Shown here piece by piece: positions 1-9,816 of a DNA stretch of 64,000 nucleotides (its first letter is position 1; the number at the start of each line of letters is the position of its first letter). The notes beneath the pieces were generated by a model. That model did not search any database and was not told the origin of the DNA. It saw only the letters and a program-made list of their open reading frames with translations. The DNA is taken from contig CAXXFQ010000033.1 of NCBI GenBank assembly GCA_963674475.2, positions 682,001 through 746,000 of the forward strand, given 5' to 3'. The position numbers and the translations under genes are program-made. This DNA comes from CAXXFQ01 sp963674475. Its GTDB lineage: Bacteria > Planctomycetota > Planctomycetia > Pirellulales > Thermoguttaceae.

Positions 1-673
1 GGTCGCTCGTGAGCGGTTGAGCGAATTGGCCGAACGTCTCGTCGAAAAGGATTCGACTCCTTTGTTCACGTCGGAGTCGCACGTCGAAGCCGCGCGTGGA
101 AAGGTTGTTGGGTTGGCAGGCTCGAGTAGCAAGGCCGGAACCACGACCTTGCTTTTGACGCTGGCCCGATGTCTCGCGGAGCAGGGCCAACGAGTCGTGT
201 TGATGGACGCGAATCTGGCCAAGCCGCAGTTGGCCGATCAGCTCGGCTTGGAGCCGGAGTTCGGTTGGGAATCGGTCGCTCAAGGCCAACAGCCTATGGC
301 CGAGGTGCTGATCGAATCGATCGAGGACCGGATGACCCTTTTGCCCCTTTGTAACGATTCGATTGCCGGTTCATTAGGGCTTCTGACTGCCCCGACGCTC
401 GATATTCGGGTTTCCATGGAGGTGGTACGCCGTCATTACGATCTGGTGTTGGTCGATATCGGCGTTCCCGATCTGGAAGGGGAGGCTGCCCTGTCTCTTA
501 TTTCGGAGTTTCTCGACACGGCGATCATCGTTCATAACGTGCGCGACAGTTCGCGTCGCCATCTGATAGAATCACGCGACCGACTCCGGGAATTCGGTAT
601 GCGAGTTTCGGGCATCGTCGAGAATTTTGCCGCCATCGAAGCGGCGTCGACCTTGCGGCCGCAGGTGGCTTGA
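1..673 (+). CDS. BY-kinase/ParA-like P-loop ATPase, 5'-partial
   Basis: The reading frame is open to the left edge (codons from base 2), so the gene probably begins outside the window; the TTG at 17 is only the first visible start-like codon. The fold pattern is that of MinD/ParA/CpsD-type ATPases: a glycine-rich loop after a beta strand (GLAGSSSKAGTTT), a Walker A'-like VVLMDANL, and a Walker B-like LVLVDIG. The loop is odd. Where CpsD or MinD has GKT/GKS, this protein reads GTT, so the phosphate-binding lysine appears to be replaced by threonine; the only lysine lies earlier in the loop. Such proteins usually work in exopolysaccharide export or protein positioning. Lacking the N-terminal part, I cannot tell whether it is fused to a Wzz-like domain. 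The gene ends at a strong hairpin terminator and converges on aroDE. Confidence 0.6.
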   Translation, partial: VARERLSELAERLVEKDSTPLFTSESHVEAARGKVVGLAGSSSKAGTTTLLLTLARCLAEQGQRVVLMDANLAKPQLADQLGLEPEFGWESVAQGQQPMAEVLIESIEDRMTLLPLCNDSIAGSLGLLTAPTLDIRVSMEVVRRHYDLVLVDIGVPDLEGEAALSLISEFLDTAIIVHNVRDSSRRHLIESRDRLREFGMRVSGIVENFAAIEAASTLRPQVA

Positions 674-696
674 CGTCTTCCTACTGACAAAAAAAT

Positions 697-730
697 AAGG
701 GCGAGCGTCTCACGGGACGGTCGCCCTTTT
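697..730 (+). terminator. Rho-independent terminator
   Basis: AAGGGCGA and TCGCCCTT form an 8-bp perfect stem with further inner pairing (CGTC/GACG), followed by a T-rich run. It sits 24 bases after the stop of the ATPase gene and about 95 bases before the convergent aroDE stop, so it may serve both strands. Confidence 0.85.
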
Positions 731-824
731 GTTTTGTTGGATTAACGATTCGCCGAGGTTTTTGTGACGAAGTCAGGCGTAAAAAGACCCGCTTGCAGAT
801 CGAAACGGAATTTTGGGAGGGCTT

Positions 825-2300
825 CTAGTATTTCACCGCCGAGATCGAACGGCGGATCGTTTCTCGCATCAGCTCTTCCGGCGCGTCTTCGCCGGTGAAA
901 AGCTTGAACTGGTGAGCCGCCTGCCGGACAAACATTTCGACTCCGGTGACGACGTTGCATCCTTTTTCGCGGGCGTTTTTGATGAAGAGGGTCGATTCCG
1001 GGTTATAGACGGCGTCGAAGATGACCATTCCCCGTCGGAGTTTTTTCTTGTCAAACGGCGTTTGGTCGACGTTCGGATGCATTCCAACCGGGGTTCCGTT
1101 GATCAAGATGTCGGCCGGGACGTCGTGTCGTTCCTTCCAAAGGACCATCTTGCATTTCAGGTCGGAGGCCAACCGTTTGGCTACGTCGTCTTTCCCATCC
1201 GAGACGACGACCGTAGCTCCCCTTTTCAAGAGCCCGTAGGCCATCGCACGTCCGACGCCGCCGGCGCCCATGATCAGTGCGGTTTTTCCGTCGAGTTTGG
1301 CACCTTGACCGAGGACCGTTTCGATACTGGTGATGGCGGCCGAGCAGTCGGTGTTGTAACCCACACGCTTTCCATCCTTGAAGACGACCGTGTTGCACGC
1401 GCCGATCCCTTTGACCAAGTCGTCCGCTTCGTCCAACAGGCTGAGCACCGTTTCCTTATGGGGAATCGTGACGCTCAAACCGCGGATATCCAGTTCGGCC
1501 GCTTCGTCGAAGAATGAGCCGACCTGGTCGCGCGGAACGCGGAAAGGGAGGTAGACCCGATTCATTTTCCGCTCGACGAACGCCCGGTTGTGGATCAGCG
1601 GGCTGAGACTGTGTCCGATCGGATCGGCAATCACCCCGAAAACTTCCGTCGCTTCGTTAATTTGGTCATAGTGGTACAAGTTAACCATCTCGTTGAAACT
1701 CAACTGACCGGGCGAGAGGGTTCGTTCTTGATGGAAGGTTGCATAGGTGAACGGCGCGCCGAATTTTCCGGCGAGAATGCGTGAGGGCATTCCCATGTCG
1801 CCCATGCAGATGCCGATTGTCGGGATCTTGCCCGCTTTGATCAACTTCAAGACCCGCAGGTTGTCCTGGGGATGGTTGGCCATCGTACAGACTTTGATGA
1901 CGTCGGGGTCCAGTTCGGTCATCTTCGCGTAGATCGCTTCGACATCGTCGGGCGTCTTGCGGAAGTTATGGTAACTGATCAGACGTTTCGTTTTCCCGAA
2001 TCGGGGAATTGAACCGGCGATGTCTTCTTCCAGGTCGATGTAGTCGACCCCTTCGACGATCGCCGTGCGGAGGATCATCTGACGTTCCTCTTCGGTGCCG
2101 GTGAAACGTCCGCCGTCGCATTCCCGACGGCAAGTCGCGATGATCGGGCAGGGGCGGTCTTTGAGGATCCGCTTGAAATTGATCGGGCCGCGGACGTAGT
2201 CCAGACGTAGCTCGACCAGTTGGGCGCCCTCTTCGACCAGGTGTTTATGTTCGGCCATCATGTGGCGATGGCGACTTCTTCCGATACAAACGCAAATCAT
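825..2300 (-). CDS. aroDE: Fused 3-dehydroquinate dehydratase / shikimate dehydrogenase
   Basis: A 491-residue bifunctional enzyme for two consecutive steps of the shikimate pathway: dehydration of 3-dehydroquinate and NADPH-dependent reduction of 3-dehydroshikimate. Residues 1 to about 215 are a type I dehydroquinase: it opens MICVCIGR, carries the catalytic histidine in LISYHNF and the Schiff-base lysine in DVIKVCTM. The rest is AroE: shikimate-binding DPIGHSLSP, the catalytic lysine in SVTIPHKE, NTD in GYNTDCSA, the NADP loop GAGGVGRA and the GTPVGMHP motif. All key residues are present, so both halves should be active. The fusion order is the same as in plant and chlamydial enzymes and is, to my knowledge, common in planctomycetes. 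mutL lies upstream on the same strand, 93 bases away. Confidence 0.96.
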   Translation of the reverse strand: MICVCIGRSRHRHMMAEHKHLVEEGAQLVELRLDYVRGPINFKRILKDRPCPIIATCRRECDGGRFTGTEEERQMILRTAIVEGVDYIDLEEDIAGSIPRFGKTKRLISYHNFRKTPDDVEAIYAKMTELDPDVIKVCTMANHPQDNLRVLKLIKAGKIPTIGICMGDMGMPSRILAGKFGAPFTYATFHQERTLSPGQLSFNEMVNLYHYDQINEATEVFGVIADPIGHSLSPLIHNRAFVERKMNRVYLPFRVPRDQVGSFFDEAAELDIRGLSVTIPHKETVLSLLDEADDLVKGIGACNTVVFKDGKRVGYNTDCSAAITSIETVLGQGAKLDGKTALIMGAGGVGRAMAYGLLKRGATVVVSDGKDDVAKRLASDLKCKMVLWKERHDVPADILINGTPVGMHPNVDQTPFDKKKLRRGMVIFDAVYNPESTLFIKNAREKGCNVVTGVEMFVRQAAHQFKLFTGEDAPEELMRETIRRSISAVKY

Positions 2301-2393
2301 CGTTTTTTGTTTTCTAAAAAAAGTGGTTACGGTTGTTTTGTTGGTTCCGATAAAGATAGGTTTTCAACAAGCGGCTATAGGTGAAACAAGCTG

Positions 2394-4370
2394 CTAAAGT
2401 CGTTTGAATTGTTTGTCGAGTTCTTTGCGGCTGAACACCAAGACGGCCGGTCGGCCGTGGGGGCAATGGTGGGCATCCTCGACCAGGTGACGCTGCTTAA
2501 GAAGGGCCGTGATTTCTTCCGGAGCGAGACGGTCGCCCGCTTTGATGGCCGCTTTGCAGGCGATCGAGTGGAGCATCTCGTCGATCATCTCCTGACGGTT
2601 TGGTTCTCGGTCTTCGTCCAAAAGGGTGTTGAGCAATTCCTGTAAAATCTCGGCCGGGGCAATGTTGGCCAGCATCGCCGGGTAACCGGTTACAAGGATC
2701 GTGTCTCCACCGAACGGCTCCAAATGCATCCCGAGTTGGGCCAACAATTCTTGGTTTTCAATCGCGGCGGCCGCTTCGGCCGGGGTCAGGTCGACCGGTT
2801 CGGGGACCAACAGTTTTTGGACGTCGATCTCCTGGCGGGCGATCCGTTCCTTGAGGTGCTCGTACAAAATCCGCTCGTGCAGGGCGTGCTGGTCGACGAT
2901 GATCAGGCCGTCGTCGCTTTCGGTTACCAGATAGCGATCGTGAATCTGAACCGCTCGAAGCGAATCGGTGTTGACCATCGACGGCTCGGTCGGCGCCGTT
3001 TCCTCTTGGTCGTTGGTTTCGCCCATCTCGCCCGCGTTGTTTGTGTCGCCCGCGACAAACGGTTGAAAACCGGCCGGTTGGAAACCGGTCGAGGGACCGG
3101 ACGACCCGAATCGAGCCATGCGGGGTGAAGGGGAGCCGGGGGAATAGGGTTGATCCGATTCGTGGCGAGGAGACGAACCGTACGAGTGGTCGCTTGAAGG
3201 GCAATCGTCTGGGCCTTCCGATTTTTCGCCGACGTCGGGCAGGCCCCAATCGGACGCCTTGTCGTGGGCCCATTCGACCAGTTCGCGTCGGAGCCGTGAG
3301 GTTTTCGATTCGCCATAGGCGGAAACCGGTCCGTCGTCCGAATTGGCCGAATCGTCTTCCGTACGGATACGTGCATGAAGATCGGTTGCGAGGAATTTGG
3401 TTCGCAACGTCGACAAAAGCTGTCCGTAAAGGGCCTGGGTGTCGTGGAAGCGGACCTCGACCTTGGTCGGATGGACGTTCACGTCGACCGCTTCGGGCGG
3501 CATCGCCAGATTCAAAAAACAGACCGGGTGCCGTCCGGAAAGCAGTAGCCCGCGGTACGCTTCCCGCAGGGCGTGGTGCAACGACTTGTCACGGATGTGT
3601 CGCCCGTTGAGGAAGAAGTATTGCATCCGCTGATGGGACCGGTGTTGGCTCGGATGACCGACGAAGCCGGTAATTTGCACCTCGTCGACGGTGCTTTCGA
3701 TCCGGATGAGGTTTTCGGCCAGTTCGCGTCCGAAGAGTTTCGCGATTCGCTCCAAGAGGGTGTTGGCGCCGGTCAATTCGACGACCTGACGCTCGTTGTG
3801 GGAGAGCGAAAAATCCAACTGGGGCATTGCCAAGGCGATTCGGGTGAACGCCTCCTTGATGTGGCCGAACTCGGTCGCCGTCGCCCGGAGCCCTTTGCGT
3901 CGGACCGGCATGTTGTAAAAAAGATTGTCGACCTCGATCGTCGTTCCGACGGGGCCGCCGTGGGGCGAGACCGGGGAGAATTTTCCGCCGACCACTTCGA
4001 GTTGCGCCCCGCTTTCCGCCTCGGCCGTCCGGCTGCGAACGTTCATCCGCGACACCTCGGCGATGGAGGCCAGCGCTTCCCCGCGAAACCCGAGTGTGCC
4101 GATCCGAAACAGGTCGTCGGCCTCGAGGATCTTGCTGGTCGCGTGCGCGGTCAGGGCCAGTGGGAGTTCCTCTTCGTGGATGCCGCACCCGTCGTCGACG
4201 ATTCGAATTCGCTCGGCGCCGCCCTTGATGATCGAGGCGTGGATTTTCGTCGCGCCGGAGTCGACGGCGTTCTCCATCAGCTCTTTGACGACACTCGACG
4301 GACGTTCGATCACCTCGCCGGCGGCGATCTTGTTGATCATACTTTGGGACAGTTTATGGATACGAGCCAT
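2394..4370 (-). CDS. mutL: DNA mismatch repair endonuclease MutL
   Basis: A 658-residue MutL of the endonuclease type. The N-terminal GHKL ATPase is complete: IAAGEVIERPSSVVKELMENAVDSG, the DDGCGI box, and GFRGEALASI. A proline- and serine-rich linker of about 130 residues (roughly 340-470) follows. The C-terminal dimerisation and nuclease domain has the metal-binding signature DQHA-x2-E-x4-E, ACKAAIKAGD and CPHGRP, which mark latent endonuclease activity and usually go with absence of a MutH. It acts with MutS to nick the error-containing strand. The ATG start is preceded by a purine-rich GAACTCC-complement region. It probably shares a transcript with aroDE downstream. Confidence 0.97.
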   Translation of the reverse strand: MARIHKLSQSMINKIAAGEVIERPSSVVKELMENAVDSGATKIHASIIKGGAERIRIVDDGCGIHEEELPLALTAHATSKILEADDLFRIGTLGFRGEALASIAEVSRMNVRSRTAEAESGAQLEVVGGKFSPVSPHGGPVGTTIEVDNLFYNMPVRRKGLRATATEFGHIKEAFTRIALAMPQLDFSLSHNERQVVELTGANTLLERIAKLFGRELAENLIRIESTVDEVQITGFVGHPSQHRSHQRMQYFFLNGRHIRDKSLHHALREAYRGLLLSGRHPVCFLNLAMPPEAVDVNVHPTKVEVRFHDTQALYGQLLSTLRTKFLATDLHARIRTEDDSANSDDGPVSAYGESKTSRLRRELVEWAHDKASDWGLPDVGEKSEGPDDCPSSDHSYGSSPRHESDQPYSPGSPSPRMARFGSSGPSTGFQPAGFQPFVAGDTNNAGEMGETNDQEETAPTEPSMVNTDSLRAVQIHDRYLVTESDDGLIIVDQHALHERILYEHLKERIARQEIDVQKLLVPEPVDLTPAEAAAAIENQELLAQLGMHLEPFGGDTILVTGYPAMLANIAPAEILQELLNTLLDEDREPNRQEMIDEMLHSIACKAAIKAGDRLAPEEITALLKQRHLVEDAHHCPHGRPAVLVFSRKELDKQFKRL

Positions 4371-4564
4371 GAGGAGTTCCTTCGATCGAGAGGGCCAGAA
4401 AAGGGCAGGGGGCGCAGACGGACTTCCCCTCCCCGATTTTCTTGCCTATCGTTTCAGGCCAACGTGAAACTCCAATATACCCAAAACGGGCCCCTAAGGC
4501 GATCCCCCATCCCGGGCAAAACGAGTGGGAAAAGGGTTTTGACGAGCAGATTTTCCGGGGGGTT

Positions 4565-5455
4565 TTATTGGTCAGAGGCCCGTTTTTGGCCGGTCATCCA
4601 ATCCAACAGTTCCGGCTCGGCGAACGCGTTGTTCCACGAGCCGTGATAGACGCCGGGGTACTCGCTATAACGGATTTTACCGCCAAGCTTTTTCAAGCCG
4701 TCGACCATGCGTCGGGACCGGCTGACCGGGACGACCGAATCGATTTCGCCGTGGAAGGCCCAGATGGGAGTGTTTTTGATTCGCTCGACCAGGGCCGGGT
4801 CTCCACCGCCACAGATCGGCGCGGCGGCGGCGAACCGCTCGGGATAACGCTGGATCGCGTCCCACGTGCCGAAACCGCCCATCGACAGCCCCATGATATA
4901 AACCCGGTCCGAGTCGATCGGATAATCGGTTTCCATCTGGTCGATTAATTTCATGAGCAGTCGCATCGGCCCAGACGGTTGCGCGGTCAGTGAGAGGTTT
5001 TCGTCGCTCCAGTGGTGTCCGGCCCAGAGTTTTTCCGGCGGACATTGTGGCGCCACGACGAGGCAGCCGTACCGGTCGGCCGCTTGTTCCATCAACGGTT
5101 TGCCATGGACCAGTTGGGCCCGATTGTCGGTACCCCGTTCGCCCGCCCCGTGGAGGAAGATCAACAGCGGGTACGGACCTTTTTTCGAATCGAAGTTCGA
5201 CGGCAGCCGGAGTCGGTACGGCAGTCGGCCCAGCGCCGGGTCGGTGAACGTTTTGAACGCGAAACGCTCGTCGTCCAGTGGAGACGGTGCTTTGACAGCC
5301 GGGGGAGCCGTTTGAGCTTCAGGCTTGGGTGTCGTGCTACAAGAGTTCGAGGCCGGTTCGTCGGCGTCAGCAGGTGAAAGAAGCGTCATCGTGGAGGCAC
5401 TCCAAACAAGCAGGGCGTACACGGGAAAGCGAATCCAAGGGGACAACGATAACAT
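4565..5455 (-). CDS. Secreted alpha/beta-hydrolase (esterase, PHB-depolymerase/dienelactone-hydrolase-like)
   Basis: A 296-residue protein with an N-terminal hydrophobic signal segment (residues 5-30, ending near ADADEP) and a proline-rich linker before the catalytic domain. The alpha/beta-hydrolase fold is shown by the oxyanion region LLIFLHGAGERG, the nucleophile elbow GLSMGG, the acid in HGEIDSVVP and the histidine in YHGSW, so the Ser-Asp-His triad is intact. This arrangement fits the predicted-peptidase/phospholipase-carboxylesterase group often linked in planctomycetes to polymer breakdown. The natural substrate cannot be read from sequence. The gene stands alone on the minus strand, upstream of mutL by about 195 bases. 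Confidence 0.85.
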   Translation of the reverse strand: MLSLSPWIRFPVYALLVWSASTMTLLSPADADEPASNSCSTTPKPEAQTAPPAVKAPSPLDDERFAFKTFTDPALGRLPYRLRLPSNFDSKKGPYPLLIFLHGAGERGTDNRAQLVHGKPLMEQAADRYGCLVVAPQCPPEKLWAGHHWSDENLSLTAQPSGPMRLLMKLIDQMETDYPIDSDRVYIMGLSMGGFGTWDAIQRYPERFAAAAPICGGGDPALVERIKNTPIWAFHGEIDSVVPVSRSRRMVDGLKKLGGKIRYSEYPGVYHGSWNNAFAEPELLDWMTGQKRASDQ

Positions 5456-5707
5456 CGAGAATACCTCTTGTGGAAGTCGGTAAACGAGGCATGGGTGATA
5501 CCTCGGCAGGTAAGCGGGGGTAAATCGTCATTATAAGCAAACCGGGCGATGAAATCTACAACTGCCAATTCATTGCCTTGCAAGGGAGGGGTTCAGGAGA
5601 GAGCAAAGCAGAGGCGAAGTGAGAGACGATGCAATATTGCCGGTTTTCGATAAACCTAAAATTCGCAGGAAAGGTAGAATGGCGCTCCAGCGGCGCACTG
5701 GTTAAGT

Positions 5708-8700
5708 CTATCGAGAACGTATCGGAGCCATCGGACGCGTCGCGGTCGGCGGTGGCATCGAGGATTGGTTGCCGACGCCTGGGGCAGGGGAGGGCGGCCT
5801 GGTCGGGATCGCGGGGCCAAGCGGTTGGATCGTCACGTCGTCGAGCCAGACCTCGCCCAGTCCCGACAGGGCAAAGGTGACCGTCAACGTGTCCGACTTC
5901 GGAGCGATACGATACAGGGTGAACGATTGCCAGTCGGTCGTCTCGCCGATTCGCTCGGCCAGTGCCATGCCGGTCATCGAATCGAAGATCATCAGGCCGT
6001 CGACGCTTCCGGTCAGAGGGGTCGGGATATGGACCCAGCCGTGGATGCGCACCAAGGTTCCCATTTCGACGTGGATCGGTGGACTGGTTACCCAGACCGG
6101 TGGCGTTTCGATCGGCGTGGGGGGAATCGAGGGATCGGTCCAAAGGGCGGCCAGACGGAGACCGGCCGGACCACTTCGCGACGCTTCGGGCAAGATGTCG
6201 ACCCGACTTTGGACTCGCCGGGTTTCGTGCCAGAAATGTTGCCAGCCTCCGGTCATCGCGGTTTGGATCGTGTCGAAGTCACCGCCGGCGACCAAGTTTT
6301 GACCGAGCGCCCAATGGCGAGAATGGTCGATCAACGACCAGTGCCAGGGTAGCGTGGCGAATCCGACGGTAGCCGGGCTGGAGACAGGCGAAGGAGCCGA
6401 CGCGATCGCCTTCGTCCAGTTGGACCTTTCCAACAAACGGATTGCCCGCATCGAACGTTGCGCGTAGAGGCAGACTTTTGGATAATCTTTTGCCGCGACG
6501 GCCCCGTCGCAACGTTGGAGTTCCTTTTGGGCCAAGACGAGGTTTTCGGCGGCGTCCCATTCGTCTTTCGGACGCGAGCGGAGTCGCTCGTCGAGTCGAC
6601 GGGCTCGAGCAATTCGCTCCCCGGCCGCTTCATGAAGCAGTTTGGCCATCCGCGGCCCGGATTTTTGCGCCAGGTGTCGAAGGGAGACGAGCGTTTGTGG
6701 ATCTTCGGTAAAGACGATCAGCGTGCTCAAAGAAAAGTCGGACAGCGTGACTTGGATGCCGCCGGTGACCCGACTGCGCAGCCGCACGGTTCGCAGCGCG
6801 CCGGGGACCAGTTCGTAGGCACGGTTCGATTCGGGGATGCCGGGAACGACAAACGAAAGTTGGTCCCCTTTGGTTCCGCCGGGAACGTATTGAGCGCCGG
6901 GGCCGCTCCAAATCGGTACGAGCATCCGACAACGGTGATAAGAAAACAACGCTCCGGCCACTTCCGGGTGGCTGCTTTCGACCGTGTCGACTTCGTTTCC
7001 TGCGGCGACGAACGGCTCGATGAGCTCCAGCTCCCGATTGACCAGTTCAAGGCTCCGCACGCGGGAAAGGGTTTGGGGATCGTCGGCGGTAAGCGGATTG
7101 CGCGATTCAAAAAGGAGACCCCGTCCGCACGAGGTGATTGCCGTCAACGCGGCCAAGCGGATTTGATCGTATTCTAACTCCGGCGGCGGAGATCCCAAGC
7201 CGCGGCCCATCGTCGACCACTGTTGGAGGATTCCGAGATTTGTTTCGGTCTGAACGGTGGCCCAAATCTGTTTGCCGGGGCGGGCAAGCTGTTTCCGACT
7301 TCGAAGCCAAGTGCCATAGTCGCTCAATTCAATACTTGAGCAAAGCGGCGCCTGATCGATCATTAAAAGATCGACGTGACAGCTCAATTCCCGCAGCTGG
7401 TCGGTTGGCTGGCAGATCAGCGGACGATTGCTTTGGAGATCGGCGCGTCGGATCTTTTGCGAGTACTGGCGAGTCGTTTCGACGTCCGCTTCCCCTAATC
7501 CCCAGCCCAGATTCCACGCGATGACCGGCTCGTATTCCGGACCGATCTTCGGCGAGGGAAGGATATGCGGTCCTTTGACGGTCGATTCGGGGGCGGTTCG
7601 GATCGCTTCGGGCGGCGGACAGATGACGTTCAAGCCGCTTTCTCGAATGGCGACAAGCAGGTCGCGGCTTGGCACTTGATCGAGCCAAACGGCGTTAAAG
7701 CCCAGCTTTTTTAAAAACGACAGTGGTTCGCCCTGATAGCGGATCGCGCGGACCAACACCGGTCGCTTGTCGATTTGAAGCACCGGCCCGATGAGTTCCA
7801 CTTTGCGCGGGGGACGATCGGTTCGGTTCGGCTCGGACGATTTTGGCGCCGAGGCGGCGGAAGCTGACCAGTTGCCCGGTTTGGCCGTTGCGGTCGAAGG
7901 GGGCGTCCCCGGTGCTTGTCCGGCTACCGAGGCGTGGGGCGTTCGGAGTCGAGGGTCGTTCGGCCCGGTTTGGACCAACGGAAGTTCGACATGACCGACC
8001 AGTTGGAGATCGTCGATCCAGACCTGCGTGGTTCCCGGTCCGCCGAAAAGGTTCAGATAAACCTGCTCGACGTAGGCCTCACGGGTGTCGACCTCATTGC
8101 GGAGCTGCAGCCGTAAAGTTCGCGCGTTTCGCTTGACCGCATTCGGCAGGTCTTCCACGACCAACGGTTGCCACTGGCCAGGTCGGTTGTAGCTGTTTCC
8201 CGGAACCAGGGTGACGACCGGGCGCCCGGTCCGCGGGTCTCGTACTCGGGGAAGAATCACTTTGGCTAGAAGTTGTAGACCGGAGCGATTCGATTTGACC
8301 CAGACCTGGGCCTTCAGTTCGGAGATGACCCGAGGATGTCCCACGTCGTGGGCGACGTAGACGAAGGTTCCCCCTTGAGCGGCCAGCGTGATCTGTTCCG
8401 AATGATTGCCGGAATGTTTTTCCGCGTTGGTTCGTTCTTGACGGGTAATTTGATATCGGGCGTCCGCGCCGGCCGACTTCCAGCTGGTCTGCGGCGTTTC
8501 AAACGGATTGGACCAGACCCCCCCGGAAAGGGCAGTGCCGCCGAGGGTGGCGCCAGGCGATTGGGCCGAGGCGTTCCAGCCGGAGACGGGCGGGAGATGG
8601 TTTTGGGTGCTGCCGCTTTCTCGCCAAGCGTCCTGGGATACTGTTGGAAGCGGGGCCTGCGCGAGGGCGATCGGACCTAAACCCAAAAGGGTCAGGGTAA

Positions 8701-8734
8701 GGAGGATTCTCGGAATGAGAAAAAGGCGGTTCAT
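5708..8734 (-). CDS. Large secreted protein of unknown function, TIM-barrel-like core with beta-sandwich flanks
   Basis: About 1,008 residues. I chose the ATG at 8734 because it gives a clean signal peptide (MNRLFLIPRIL..., cleavage near ALAQA); an in-frame start 30 bases upstream exists. Residues about 90-260 and 860-985 look like carbohydrate-binding beta-sandwiches (phrases such as VWIDDLQLVG and VWLDDVTI are typical of CBM4/9-like domains). Between them is a stretch opening with VLQIDKRPVLVRAIRYQGEP and FLKKLGFNAVWLDQVP, reminiscent of the start of a glycoside-hydrolase TIM barrel (GH2/GH5-like), but I see no convincing pair of catalytic glutamates. It may be a degenerate or uncharacterised glycan-active protein of the cell surface. 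No operon partners are evident. Confidence 0.65.
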   Translation of the reverse strand: MNRLFLIPRILLTLTLLGLGPIALAQAPLPTVSQDAWRESGSTQNHLPPVSGWNASAQSPGATLGGTALSGGVWSNPFETPQTSWKSAGADARYQITRQERTNAEKHSGNHSEQITLAAQGGTFVYVAHDVGHPRVISELKAQVWVKSNRSGLQLLAKVILPRVRDPRTGRPVVTLVPGNSYNRPGQWQPLVVEDLPNAVKRNARTLRLQLRNEVDTREAYVEQVYLNLFGGPGTTQVWIDDLQLVGHVELPLVQTGPNDPRLRTPHASVAGQAPGTPPSTATAKPGNWSASAASAPKSSEPNRTDRPPRKVELIGPVLQIDKRPVLVRAIRYQGEPLSFLKKLGFNAVWLDQVPSRDLLVAIRESGLNVICPPPEAIRTAPESTVKGPHILPSPKIGPEYEPVIAWNLGWGLGEADVETTRQYSQKIRRADLQSNRPLICQPTDQLRELSCHVDLLMIDQAPLCSSIELSDYGTWLRSRKQLARPGKQIWATVQTETNLGILQQWSTMGRGLGSPPPELEYDQIRLAALTAITSCGRGLLFESRNPLTADDPQTLSRVRSLELVNRELELIEPFVAAGNEVDTVESSHPEVAGALFSYHRCRMLVPIWSGPGAQYVPGGTKGDQLSFVVPGIPESNRAYELVPGALRTVRLRSRVTGGIQVTLSDFSLSTLIVFTEDPQTLVSLRHLAQKSGPRMAKLLHEAAGERIARARRLDERLRSRPKDEWDAAENLVLAQKELQRCDGAVAAKDYPKVCLYAQRSMRAIRLLERSNWTKAIASAPSPVSSPATVGFATLPWHWSLIDHSRHWALGQNLVAGGDFDTIQTAMTGGWQHFWHETRRVQSRVDILPEASRSGPAGLRLAALWTDPSIPPTPIETPPVWVTSPPIHVEMGTLVRIHGWVHIPTPLTGSVDGLMIFDSMTGMALAERIGETTDWQSFTLYRIAPKSDTLTVTFALSGLGEVWLDDVTIQPLGPAIPTRPPSPAPGVGNQSSMPPPTATRPMAPIRSR

Positions 8735-9060
8735 AGGCAAACTGAAGAGGTCGCGATCTGCCACGTGGACCGAGGATCCTTCCTGACCGGAGGCAGACGG
8801 GGTGGAAGGTGGCGAATTGTGAACATCTCACCGAATCGGTTGTTTTTGACGTAAAGGTTGCTTCTAACAAGATTTGAGGGTTTGTTCCAGCCCAATTGTT
8901 GTTTTTTCTCATCGGTCGGTTTTGGCCAACGAGAATTCGATTTTTTTAAAATCCTTTTACGGAAAGGACTTAGGTGTTTTTTTGACCGGCTCATTTTTTT
9001 CGGCACGGAAGCTGCATCTATCAGTTCATCGTAAAACACATCCGAAAAAGGGAGGACATC
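8735..9060. other. Intergenic region between divergent genes
   Basis: This holds the 5' flanks of the large secreted protein (minus) and the small helical protein (plus). A purine-rich AAGGGAGG lies just before the plus-strand ATG at 9061 and is a good ribosome binding site. A short TCCTTT/AAAGGA hairpin sits near 8956-8972. I cannot name a convincing promoter. Confidence 0.4.
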
Positions 9061-9339
9061 ATGAGCCAATTCGAAAAAAACCAAGTCACCCAGCAAGACG
9101 ACATGCCCAAGGAAATGCTCGAATTGATCGACGCCGTTCGGGCGCTTCCCGAGGAGCATCGCGGAAAGATCGAACCGATCGTCGCCCAGGTCATCGAAAC
9201 TAGCCATCGTCGACGTCGGATTCTGCATCTGGTCCAGGACGCCTTGAGTCAACTTCGCCTCGACATGAAATACTTGATGTTCGATCTCGAAGCGACCCGA
9301 CGCGAACGGGACGACTACCGACGCCAATTGGACGCCTAG
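9061..9339 (+). CDS. Small helical protein of unknown function
   Basis: A 92-residue, highly charged protein, almost wholly helical by composition, with a probable coiled coil at the C terminus (residues 55-92, rich in Leu, Arg and Asp). It has a strong ribosome binding site (GGGAGG, 7-8 bases before ATG) and a nearby terminator, so it is a real, well-expressed single-gene unit. Nothing in it identifies a family; there are no cysteines, membrane segments or DNA-binding signature. Its size and charge would suit a regulator-like or chaperone-like adaptor, but that is a guess. Confidence 0.75.
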   Translation: MSQFEKNQVTQQDDMPKEMLELIDAVRALPEEHRGKIEPIVAQVIETSHRRRRILHLVQDALSQLRLDMKYLMFDLEATRRERDDYRRQLDA

Positions 9340-9407
9340 TGCAGCCGTTTTCTTCGTTAGTTTTCAAGGTTGATACCAAACTTGGAACGGCATAAGTCCA
9401 ATATAGA

Positions 9408-9438
9408 GAAAGATTTACAGGAAATCTTTCCCTTTTTT
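9408..9438 (+). terminator. Rho-independent terminator of the small gene
   Basis: A 9-bp perfect stem GAAAGATTT/AAATCTTTC with a 5-base loop, followed by CC and six T residues, about 70 bases after the stop codon at 9339. Confidence 0.85.
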
Positions 9439-9816
9439 GCCGAAGAAAACATCATCGCAAGAGGGGCGAAGCGTATCGAAATCGTTCCTGTGCGAACAAA
9501 ATAAACTCAGATTTTCGGATGTATTACCCCCCCTTATGGGCTGGTGAAGTTGGCGGTCAGTGGCCGAGTTTTGGGGCTGAGTTTTGAGGCCGGGTCACAC
9601 GGCGCCGCTGAAATTTGATGGCGGTCCATTGCGATTTGACCGATTGTCGAATAGGATAGATAATTTAGGGGTTTTCCGTGGCTTGAATGCTCGGGCGATC
9701 CCCAAGAGAAGATGGCACAGGCTTGATTTTTTCTACTCCGGGGGAGATTTGCGCCTTCAGGTTAACGAATCTCCGCTTTAGTGGGTAATCTATCGAGACA
9801 GGCCCCGTTTTTCCGC

